A stretch of 10,303 nt of DNA, from NCBI GenBank assembly GCA_003520205.1, contig DOVG01000113.1, positions 1 through 10,303 on the forward strand, written 5' to 3'. The position numbers were made by a program, and so were the translations under genes. The stretch comes from Lachnospiraceae bacterium. GTDB taxonomy: Bacteria > Bacillota > Clostridia > Lachnospirales > Lachnospiraceae. Shown here one piece after another: positions 1 through 6,968 of the stretch (position 1 is its first letter; every line of letters starts with the position of its first letter). The notes beneath the pieces were generated by a model that did not search any database, was not told the origin of the DNA, and saw only the letters and a list, made by a program, of their open reading frames with translations.

Positions 1-827
1 TTCGCCATAGTTCTTACCATATCTGCAGTTACAAGTCCAGGTGCAGATACACCGATAAATACATCCTTACCCTTTATTACATCTGCCAGACTACCTGATT
101 CCTTATCCTTGTTTGTTACAGCAGCTATCTCCTGCTTTGCACTATTAAGGCGTGGATCTCCATCTACAAGAGCTCCTTTAGAATCTACCATAACTACATT
201 TCCTATTCCGAAGCTCTGAAGAAGTTTGCAGATAGATATTCCGGCAGAACCGGCACCGCTTATAACAGCACTTGTCTCTTCCCATTTCTTCCCTACTATC
301 TTGAGAGCATTTGTAAGACCTGCAGCAACTACTATTGCAGTTCCGTGCTGATCATCATGAAATACAGGAATATCAAGTTCTTCCTTAAGTCTTCTCTCTA
401 TCTCAAAACATCTTGGAGCTGATATATCCTCCAGATTGATACCACCAAAAGAAGGTGCAAGTCTCTTTACTGTTTCAACTATCTCATCCGTATCCTTTGT
501 ATCTATACATATAGGAAATGCATCTACATTTCCAAATCTCTTAAACAGAACTGACTTTCCTTCCATAACAGGAATAGCCGCAAGCGGTCCGATATCTCCA
601 AGACCAAGTACTGCTGTTCCATCAGATACTACAGCAACTGTATTTGCCTTGAGTGTATATTTGTATGCGTCTGAAGGATTCTCATGTATTTTTCTACATG
701 GCTCTGCTACTCCCGGGGTATAGGCTGTTGAGAGATCATCCTTTGTTTCTACGGGAACTTTAAGCTTTACCTCCAGCTTTCCCTGATTCTCTTCATGCAA
801 CTTAAGACTTGCCTTGTTATAATCCAT
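1..827 (-). CDS. NAD(P)-dependent malic enzyme, N-terminal 275 residues (C-terminus beyond window)
   Basis: This gene encodes a short bacterial malic enzyme, which oxidatively decarboxylates malate to pyruvate and CO2 with reduction of NAD(P) in the cytoplasm. Translating the minus strand from 827 gives an open frame to the window edge. It shows the family motifs in order: AYTPGVAEPC with the proposed catalytic Tyr36; GDIGPLAAIPVMEGKSVLFK with the catalytic Lys near residue 89; the metal-binding EDISAPRCFEIE near 132; HDDQHGTAIV near 159; and a Rossmann dinucleotide motif GAGSAGISI near 190, followed by VMVDSKG. Small malic enzymes have about 380 to 410 residues, so roughly the last third is missing. 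The ATG at 827 is preceded by GGAGG eight bases upstream. The gene follows the DNA-metabolism operon on the same strand but is functionally unrelated and probably has its own promoter. I cannot decide between NAD and NADP from the visible part. Confidence 0.95.
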   Translation of the reverse strand, partial: MDYNKASLKLHEENQGKLEVKLKVPVETKDDLSTAYTPGVAEPCRKIHENPSDAYKYTLKANTVAVVSDGTAVLGLGDIGPLAAIPVMEGKSVLFKRFGNVDAFPICIDTKDTDEIVETVKRLAPSFGGINLEDISAPRCFEIERRLKEELDIPVFHDDQHGTAIVVAAGLTNALKIVGKKWEETSAVISGAGSAGISICKLLQSFGIGNVVMVDSKGALVDGDPRLNSAKQEIAAVTNKDKESGSLADVIKGKDVFIGVSAPGLVTADMVRTMA

Positions 828-857
828 AATTCTTTCCTCCCTTGGATTTATCTGATT

Positions 858-870
858 CCCACTTTGTGGG
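858..870 (-). repeat. Short perfect inverted repeat in the malic enzyme leader
   Basis: CCCAC and GTGGG arms flank a three-base loop, forming a small GC-rich stem in the gap between the radical SAM-like gene and the malic enzyme gene. No T-run follows it on either strand, so it does not look like an intrinsic terminator. If the proposed -10 element at 877 to 882 is used, the stem would sit at the very 5' end of the malic enzyme mRNA, where it could stabilise the transcript or act as an operator. It could also be chance. Confidence 0.35.
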
Positions 871-876
871 GTATTC

Positions 877-882
877 ATCATA
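877..882 (-). promoter_or_regulatory. Possible -10 element (TATGAT) for the malic enzyme gene
   Basis: On the minus strand the 60-base gap before the malic enzyme gene contains TATGAT, one base off the sigma-A -10 consensus, within an AT-rich stretch overlapping the end of the upstream gene. The hexamer 17 bases further upstream is CAGTTA, a poor -35 match. Transcription would start near 870, giving a leader of about 45 bases. The functional break between the neighbours supports a separate promoter, but the sequence evidence is weak. Confidence 0.3.
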
Positions 883-887
883 ATTAA

Positions 888-1745
888 TTAAAACAGTGAT
901 AACTGGATTCCCTCTGTCTTATTCTCATATTGTCTGCGCCACAGTCTTATCTGTCTTGTATCATACATTATCTTCTTTTCTTTACAGAGCCCGGCAACCT
1001 CTTTAAGAAGCAGCCTAATGTCTCTGGCTATAAGCTCGCCATCTTTCTTCTGCTCATTCATGTACAGCTTATAGCTTTCCGGAAATCTTTTCTCATATTC
1101 AGTATAGAAGAACTTCCTTACCGCCTTCTGAATATTCATCTTAAAATCAAGAAAATCTATGTATCTTACACCAAGCTCATATAATTCCCTGATCATATAT
1201 ATGATTTCGTCCCTGTCATCAGTAACATACGGAACCAGAGGACTCACACTCACCACCACCTCTATTCCATGTGCCAGCAGTATTTTGATGAGTTCCAGTC
1301 TTTCATGCACTGACATTGTATCACTTCCATCAAGTCTTTCAAGTTTCTTCTCATCAAATGTAGGGATATTTATATCCACTATACATTTGGTCTTGGAAGC
1401 AATTCCGGACAAAACATCCAGGTCTCTGATTATACCATTTTGATGAGTACTTATACATACTCCATAATCATAATTCTCCATAATCTTTAGAGACCTGCGT
1501 GTAAGACACAGTTCCTGTTCTAAACTGTTATATGGATCACCGAGATTACCAAGCGCAATCATACCTTTACCACGCCTGGCTCTTAAAGTCGTAGCAAGCA
1601 GGTCATCTGCATCATACTTGACTCCGATATCCATAGGATCCTGTCCCCTGATTTCCGTCAGAGTTATCGAGTCCTCGGTTCGTCCACGGTATATATTCAG
1701 ACCATTCTGCGGTGTTAATATAGTTGTGCTCTCGATTCTGTACAT
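888..1745 (-). CDS. Degenerate radical SAM (COG1533/SplB-like) protein lacking the cluster cysteines
   Basis: The 285-residue product aligns along its whole length, from memory of the family, with COG1533 radical SAM proteins related to spore photoproduct lyase. It has the lead-in ILTPQNGLNIYRG (9-21), then GNLGDPYNSLEQELCLTRR (66-84, family form GTxSDPYxxxExxxxLTR), IIRDLDVL (105-112), KTKCIVDINIPTFDE (118-132), a SPLVPYVTD segment (168-176) and the tail QLSLF (281-285). Where the family has GCTHGCIYCDSRS, this protein has GRTEDSITLTEIR. The three [4Fe-4S] cysteines are therefore Arg22, Ser26 and Leu29, with spacing kept and no frameshift. Other cysteines (80, 97, 121, 254) are scattered. 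It should not carry out classical radical SAM chemistry. I chose the ATG at 1745 because AGGA lies seven bases upstream; the GTG at 1751 would add two residues (MD) but sits only one base from AGGA. The gene follows jetC by 9 bases and occupies the place where jetD would be expected. Its function is unknown; a non-catalytic DNA-binding or scaffold role is a guess. Confidence 0.85.
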   Translation of the reverse strand: MYRIESTTILTPQNGLNIYRGRTEDSITLTEIRGQDPMDIGVKYDADDLLATTLRARRGKGMIALGNLGDPYNSLEQELCLTRRSLKIMENYDYGVCISTHQNGIIRDLDVLSGIASKTKCIVDINIPTFDEKKLERLDGSDTMSVHERLELIKILLAHGIEVVVSVSPLVPYVTDDRDEIIYMIRELYELGVRYIDFLDFKMNIQKAVRKFFYTEYEKRFPESYKLYMNEQKKDGELIARDIRLLLKEVAGLCKEKKIMYDTRQIRLWRRQYENKTEGIQLSLF

Positions 1746-1752
1746 ATCCACA

Positions 1753-1756
1753 TCCT
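1753..1756 (-). promoter_or_regulatory. Ribosome binding site overlapping the jetC stop codon
   Basis: AGGA on the minus strand overlaps the TAG stop of the JetC-like gene (1755 to 1757). It lies seven bases before the ATG at 1745 but only one base before the GTG at 1751. This favours the ATG start of the radical SAM-like gene and implies that its translation is coupled to that of the SMC gene. Confidence 0.65.
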
Positions 1757-4700
1757 AAATAAAATCAAATGACTGCTGCTCATAATCCAGCTCTTTATAT
1801 TCAAGCTCCTCTCCTTTGGTCTTGCTGCTGAAGCTTGTGACTACTGTAGTGGTTCTCTTTCCGGTCATCTGCTGTCCAAGAACATAATTGATATCAAAAC
1901 GTCCTGTAATCTCCGGAGTCGCACCACGTGCAGGAACAATCAACTGACAGTTATTTTCCTTAAGGAGACTGAAAATAGGCTCCCATATATATATGTCCTT
2001 AGCAGCTCCAAACGGATTATCTATAAAGAGCGTCTTGGATCTCTGCTTTGTATCTCCTGTTGCATACATTCCTGCTATATAATTTATTATTGATATAAGA
2101 AACTGTATATAGATACCCTGTGACTGTCCAGTACTTCCTACTGCTTCTTCATACTTAAGGTAACGGCTCTGCTCCTTAATTCTTTCTCTCTTATAAAGCA
2201 GGAGGCGAATCTTAGACATATCTGTAACTATAACAGAAAAGAGCTTCTTCATAGACAGACTGCTGTTCAGGAACTTCTGCATATCACTTTCGGTTTCCTT
2301 CTTATCCATCTCCGCCACCACGGAATCTATATATTCAGCCATTCTGTCCTTGATATATTCATCCTTAACATAAGGAATCGTAAGTCTTATCATCTGAACA
2401 GCCTTTTGATCCATAGTTATCTCTGATAATCTGGTAAGCTTATCAAGTTCACTTCTTACATCCAGACAGCGTTCTACACATTCCTCGATGAAGCTGTCTT
2501 TAAGCTTTTCCATTCCAACCAGACTCTTCTCCAGTCTGTCCTTCTCCAGATCAATAAGCTTCACAACTTCACGGAGATTATCCGTTAAGTCCCCCGCCTC
2601 CTTCGAAGTTTCAGGACTGACAACATCATCTCTGATAGAAGCAGCAAGTTCATTTCGGTTCATCTCAGTGAGAGAGTCATATACTTTAAGCTTAACCTTC
2701 ATCATATCTGCCTTTGCCCTGTCTATATCCTTGACAAGCTTATCATGGCTGAGAAGCATCTGGTCAAAGTTTTCCCGGATACCACTCATGTCACTGAGAG
2801 GCATAAGCTCCGACAGATCGTATTTGTCAGGCTGAACTATTCTGGATGAAAGTCTAAGGATATCTTCATTTCCCTTTTCCTCGTTCATATAGCTACTAAA
2901 AGCATCTGAACGGTTCTTAAGTTCCTTCTTCCTGAAATCCAGAATACCATCCGTTTCCCGTATGATATCATCTATAGTCTTATCCTGATATGACTCACTA
3001 TATTCTCTTACAGATTCCATAAGAGCTGTACTTTCTTCTCCATACTTTTCTGCAAATCTTCTTCTGGCATACTCCAGTTTACCCGAAAGTCTGGATAAAC
3101 CATCTTCAAGCTCTCTTAGTTTTTTATCAATCAGCTTTGCCTTTTCCTGAAAATTATCAGAATTCTTTTTTATCTCCTGTATCAGCTCGTCTCCTGGGAT
3201 AACAAGCTCTCCCTTTTTGTCCATTTCTTCAAGTAACTGTGGATCAACTCCCAGTTCTTCTATCGCCAGAGTCGCACGCGCTATGTTGTTTACAAGAGTG
3301 TCTCTTAGAAGTTTTTCCTTCTCAAGAGCCATTCTTCCTCCAGATGTATCTCCAAGAGCCTGATCAAACAGTAACTCCAGAGAACCCAGATCCTGATCCA
3401 TTCTCTCAAAGCTGTCATCAGCCAAATAATACATCGAATATCTGTTTTCCCATTTAGCCTGAAGCGCACTGCTTTCTGATTCGACAGACTTAAGTCTATC
3501 TGAATATTCCAGTCGTTTCATATTTAATTCTTCGATAACAGTTTCAAGTTTTTTAGTTCTCTCTGTAAGAGAGTTCCTGCCTTCTAATATATCCACCTTT
3601 TCTTTCTTAAGTCTGGATATATTATCTTCTGCTGTTGCTATATCATTTAAAACGGATATATCACCAAGTCTTACCTCTATCTCATGTGTAAGCTCTTCTA
3701 TCTTCTTTCTCTGCTTATCAAGCTCATCTGCCGAAAGTGATTCTTTCTTTAGCAGTCTGTTTCTATTAGCGCTTAATTCATCCAGCTTCTTTACTGTATC
3801 TGCCAGATCTGTTTCAACACTGTCGTAATTTTTATCTATATACAGTCTTACAAAATCCATGTCCTCACGAAGGGTTTCCAGCATTGACTGACTACTTCTG
3901 ATATCCTCCTCCATAAGTCTCATTTCATCACCAAGGGCGCCAAGTCTTGACTGAACCGCAGAGAGATTGATATAGAAGTCTTTATTATGTCTTACTATAC
4001 CGATACCTGCTTCTTCCCCCAGACTTATAGTCGACAGCGTATCCTTATCATAAAGTACTATCTGCTCATCAATATCCAGTTCTGTAAGTCCGGTATCTAC
4101 CATCAGTTTATCCAGGTCTTCAACAACAAGTCCATAGGCTATTCCCGGAACTCTTGTAAGCAGTTCCTTCTTCATATCATCCGGAAGACTGGACACATAG
4201 TCCATACCGAACATAGCACTTGCACCATGTCTCGTAGCTATATATTCCTGAAGCTTTTCAACCCCTCTGGTTGGTGCCATCAGTCTTCCATTTCTTATTT
4301 CTTTTTCTCTTTTTTCAAGAACCGTAAGACGTTTCTTCATCTCATGAAGCTTTACTATTAGTTCTGAACTCTGATCCTTGAGCTTATCCTCGACCTGAGT
4401 CATATCGGAAGACGCATCTCCGGTATAAATGGAACTGATTGCTTTTCTCTTATCCCTTACCTGCTTATACTCTTCCTGAAGACTCTCCAGTTCATTCTTC
4501 TTAAGCTCAGTACTTCCTATCTCCATCAGTATACTCTTAAGCTCTGCTTCAGCTTCCTTTTCTTCATCCAGAAGTACACTGATACGTTCCTCTGTTTCCT
4601 TTATGTCTGTCTCAAATCCCTGTATCTCTCTTTGTTTCTTTTCGATTATACTGACAGGACTTCCTATTACCGGATTCGATAAGCTGTCCTGAAGACTCGC

Positions 4701-6167
4701 GTAGCTCTCATCAAAACGCTTTATATCTGTGTCCAGATACTCTCTTCTGTTATCCAGCACAGCTATCTCGGTGTACGCTTCTGACAGTTCTTTATTCTTC
4801 GACTGGCTTTCCTTATCTACCTCAGATAATCTCAGCTTTATCTCATCACATTTCTTACTATTCTTTTCAATCTCTCCCATGATAATTCTGCGTATATTTG
4901 ATACAACAGCATATATGTCACTCTTTTTATGGGCATCATCCTTCATACTGTCCAGTTTAGCAAGTTCTGTCTCAGCATCTTTTAACAGCTTATATTCTCT
5001 TGAGGCAAGCTTCTCATTTAATAAAGCCTTCTGCATAGATATGTTGTTATCTGCCTCTTTTTTAAGCCCTTTCTGGGTATCTATACTCTCTTTTAGTTCT
5101 TCTTCTTCGTAAATATCCTTTAAAATCTTCAGAAGCTCTATCCTTATCTCTGCTTCTCTTACCTCCGACTCTGATTCAGCAAGACCGTTTCTTAACTCCT
5201 GCAGTTTATTCTCACGATTCTTTTTTTCATTTTCAAGTGTTATATAGATTCTTCCAAACTGTTCTGTAACTTCATCTTTTTTCTGATAAAGAGACGCAAA
5301 GGATTCTATTCTGTCTATCAGAAGAGTAAGCAGTTCCTTCTCATAATCATAGATACGTATATCCTTCTTCTTCTCTGACAGCGTCCTTAATTCCTCTTGA
5401 ATAGTCAGCAGCAGTCGTGCCGTACTTTCAGTTTTACCTGTCTCCCGACTGGTCTTTGTAACATACGCCTTCTCTATTATCTCTTCTATAAGAAGGTCCT
5501 CTATAACACGTCTGGTGGTTTTATAGTTTGTCTCAAAATATGTTCTTACATGACCTTCAGTTTTATTAATTCCTCTAACTATTTCCCAATGACTTTCATA
5601 AAGTCCGTATTCTGCTATAAATTTCTGATATTCACCCTTACGATCAAATATATATACAAGCATGTTCTTGTCACTTCTGGCAAGATCATGCAGATAATTC
5701 TTAAGCGCCTTATAAGATATATGTTCGCCGTCCTTCTCTAAAGGAAGATTAATAATATCATTCTTATTATAGTCTCTATAGAAGATCACATAATTAAAAT
5801 ATTCTATCTGAGCGGTATGCTCCTCCTCAACCTCTTCAGAGCCTGATGCCTTCTTGGCAGCAAAACCCGTTGTCATGTATCTCATTCCGTCCTTTATGTC
5901 GGACTGATCAAGCTTCCACTCTATAAGGGAATGTATTACTGTATTACTGGGATCCCTAAAAAGCTTTTCTATAGGCTGCTTATCATCCAAAGTACAGTTG
6001 GGAATAAGATTCTGCATAAGAAGCAGCATAAGAACACTCTTACCTCCGCCGTTAGCAAGGTCATAGAGTGTATTTCGTCCGTACATTCTCATAGAAAAAT
6101 CATCGTATCCCTGAGTGCCGAAATTGTATTTTACATTATTAACTCTTATACGATTAATACTCGGCAT
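1755..6167 (-). CDS. jetC: JetC/MksB-like SMC ATPase of a Wadjet-type complex
   Basis: This 1470-residue protein has SMC architecture. The N-terminal ATPase half carries a Walker A-like motif YDLANGGGKSVLML (Lys43, Ser44). Two long Glu/Lys/Leu-rich coiled-coil arms (about 290-625 and 745-1290) flank a globular hinge near 625-745 that contains MAPTRGVEKLQEYIATRHGA. The C-terminal half holds a signature-like STGQSQG (about 1345-1351) and a Walker B TLFIDNPFG (Asp1383). JetC subunits use ATP to extrude DNA loops, and in Wadjet systems this recognises small circular plasmids. Two deviations stand out: the first Walker A Gly is Leu37, and the usual catalytic Glu after the Walker B Asp is Asn1384. 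These may be subfamily traits. The tail YEQQSFDFI resembles a hexameric clamp-binding motif. The start lies 14 bases inside jetB, with GGGGAGG just upstream, so the two are translationally coupled. MukB or plain MksB is the alternative name; the neighbouring JetA- and JetB-like genes favour JetC. Confidence 0.88.
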   Translation of the reverse strand: MPSINRIRVNNVKYNFGTQGYDDFSMRMYGRNTLYDLANGGGKSVLMLLLMQNLIPNCTLDDKQPIEKLFRDPSNTVIHSLIEWKLDQSDIKDGMRYMTTGFAAKKASGSEEVEEEHTAQIEYFNYVIFYRDYNKNDIINLPLEKDGEHISYKALKNYLHDLARSDKNMLVYIFDRKGEYQKFIAEYGLYESHWEIVRGINKTEGHVRTYFETNYKTTRRVIEDLLIEEIIEKAYVTKTSRETGKTESTARLLLTIQEELRTLSEKKKDIRIYDYEKELLTLLIDRIESFASLYQKKDEVTEQFGRIYITLENEKKNRENKLQELRNGLAESESEVREAEIRIELLKILKDIYEEEELKESIDTQKGLKKEADNNISMQKALLNEKLASREYKLLKDAETELAKLDSMKDDAHKKSDIYAVVSNIRRIIMGEIEKNSKKCDEIKLRLSEVDKESQSKNKELSEAYTEIAVLDNRREYLDTDIKRFDESYASLQDSLSNPVIGSPVSIIEKKQREIQGFETDIKETEERISVLLDEEKEAEAELKSILMEIGSTELKKNELESLQEEYKQVRDKRKAISSIYTGDASSDMTQVEDKLKDQSSELIVKLHEMKKRLTVLEKREKEIRNGRLMAPTRGVEKLQEYIATRHGASAMFGMDYVSSLPDDMKKELLTRVPGIAYGLVVEDLDKLMVDTGLTELDIDEQIVLYDKDTLSTISLGEEAGIGIVRHNKDFYINLSAVQSRLGALGDEMRLMEEDIRSSQSMLETLREDMDFVRLYIDKNYDSVETDLADTVKKLDELSANRNRLLKKESLSADELDKQRKKIEELTHEIEVRLGDISVLNDIATAEDNISRLKKEKVDILEGRNSLTERTKKLETVIEELNMKRLEYSDRLKSVESESSALQAKWENRYSMYYLADDSFERMDQDLGSLELLFDQALGDTSGGRMALEKEKLLRDTLVNNIARATLAIEELGVDPQLLEEMDKKGELVIPGDELIQEIKKNSDNFQEKAKLIDKKLRELEDGLSRLSGKLEYARRRFAEKYGEESTALMESVREYSESYQDKTIDDIIRETDGILDFRKKELKNRSDAFSSYMNEEKGNEDILRLSSRIVQPDKYDLSELMPLSDMSGIRENFDQMLLSHDKLVKDIDRAKADMMKVKLKVYDSLTEMNRNELAASIRDDVVSPETSKEAGDLTDNLREVVKLIDLEKDRLEKSLVGMEKLKDSFIEECVERCLDVRSELDKLTRLSEITMDQKAVQMIRLTIPYVKDEYIKDRMAEYIDSVVAEMDKKETESDMQKFLNSSLSMKKLFSVIVTDMSKIRLLLYKRERIKEQSRYLKYEEAVGSTGQSQGIYIQFLISIINYIAGMYATGDTKQRSKTLFIDNPFGAAKDIYIWEPIFSLLKENNCQLIVPARGATPEITGRFDINYVLGQQMTGKRTTTVVTSFSSKTKGEELEYKELDYEQQSFDFI

Positions 6168-6912
6168 TTTTATCCTCCCCGAATCTTCCCGGATCTGCTT
6201 CTTCTACAGATTTTCCCCGGGATAGTTGTTCATATATAAGGCTTCCATTATCTTCAAAATAATTCTCTGCTATAGCATGAAAACGGTCTGTTGGATAAAG
6301 TCTGTCATCTACAGCTGTAAAGATTCCTTCACCAGTCAGAAAATTAGCTGCTATCTTAGTAAATCCCATTCTGGAGCCCCTGGATGCTTTATTTCTATCC
6401 TTATCCTCGGATATCATAGGTGGAAGACCGTCCCAGAGAATAGCAATTTCCCTGAATGAACCCTTATCTCCTTCAGCTTCATCCACTGCACTTATAGAAG
6501 TACTGAAGTTCTTTAGATCATTAGTCACAGCCTCTATCAGTTCATCTATTCTTATATAATCTTTGATCTGATAAGTATCCGATGTCTTATAAAACTGAAG
6601 CAAGGCTTCATACGTTATAAAATATACCATATAAAGCTCTTTATTAAGTCTGAGTCCCATCTTCTTCTTCAGATCATCATTGGTATATCCGAAAACCTTA
6701 TTACCATGACCAGCAGACACAAAAATGGAATCATTATATTCATACAGCTTTAGTCCCAGTCTTTTTATAATCGACATGGTAATATCATATACTTCTGAAT
6801 CTGAATAAAATGAATTATATAACTCACTTGTCTCCTTATCCTTTGCCGACAGACTTTTTCCTGTCGCCAGTACGGTATATATATCCAGAGCCTTTTCCAA
6901 ACTCTTCTCCAT
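6154..6912 (-). CDS. jetB: JetB/MksE-like KITE subunit (DUF6063-like)
   Basis: This 252-residue protein lies between the JetA-like and JetC-like genes, where Wadjet operons encode the KITE subunit that binds the kleisin and regulates the SMC ATPase. It is predicted soluble, with no signal peptide or membrane segment. An N-terminal alpha-helical winged-helix-like part includes ITMSIIKRLGLKLYEYNDSIFVS (about 44-66), and an apparent second winged helix includes SRMGFTKIAANFLTGEGIF (about 180-198), ending in a wing-like DDRLYPTDRF. This tandem layout fits KITE proteins. From memory it resembles the DUF6063 family found beside DUF5716 in Lachnospiraceae; I cannot verify this by search. The ATG at 6912 follows AAGGAG at good spacing. 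The gap to jetA is 56 bases, and the 3' end overlaps the jetC start by 14 bases. The acidic, poorly conserved-looking C-terminus (about 230-252) may be disordered. Confidence 0.75.
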   Translation of the reverse strand: MEKSLEKALDIYTVLATGKSLSAKDKETSELYNSFYSDSEVYDITMSIIKRLGLKLYEYNDSIFVSAGHGNKVFGYTNDDLKKKMGLRLNKELYMVYFITYEALLQFYKTSDTYQIKDYIRIDELIEAVTNDLKNFSTSISAVDEAEGDKGSFREIAILWDGLPPMISEDKDRNKASRGSRMGFTKIAANFLTGEGIFTAVDDRLYPTDRFHAIAENYFEDNGSLIYEQLSRGKSVEEADPGRFGEDKNAEY

Positions 6913-6968
6913 CTCACATCTCCTTATGCATAGTCTATAGATAATACCTGAAAATACAGTCTGAATCT

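Noticed and set aside
436..723. Plus-strand open frame of 95 codons at the left edge
   Set aside because: It lies wholly opposite the malic enzyme frame, whose catalytic motifs are all present.
858..870. Hairpin as an intrinsic terminator for the mfd-to-radical-SAM operon
   Set aside because: The stem is only five base pairs and no T-run follows it on the minus strand, so termination cannot be claimed.
1660..1700. Frameshift or sequencing error as the reason for the missing cysteine motif
   Set aside because: The flanking family motifs stay in one frame with the same spacing, and the codons in between encode a continuous alternative sequence; no single indel restores GCxxxCxxC.
4729..5112. 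Plus-strand open frame of 127 codons rich in Ser, Leu and Phe
   Set aside because: It is the antisense of the JetC coiled coil; Glu/Lys/Asp-rich coding sequence read backwards gives Ser/Phe/Leu-rich frames. It has no plausible ribosome binding site or recognisable domain.
6913..6968. Internal promoter in the jetA-jetB gap (TATTAT on the minus strand)
   Set aside because: No acceptable -35 hexamer lies at 16 to 18 bases, and such hexamers are common by chance in AT-rich gaps.
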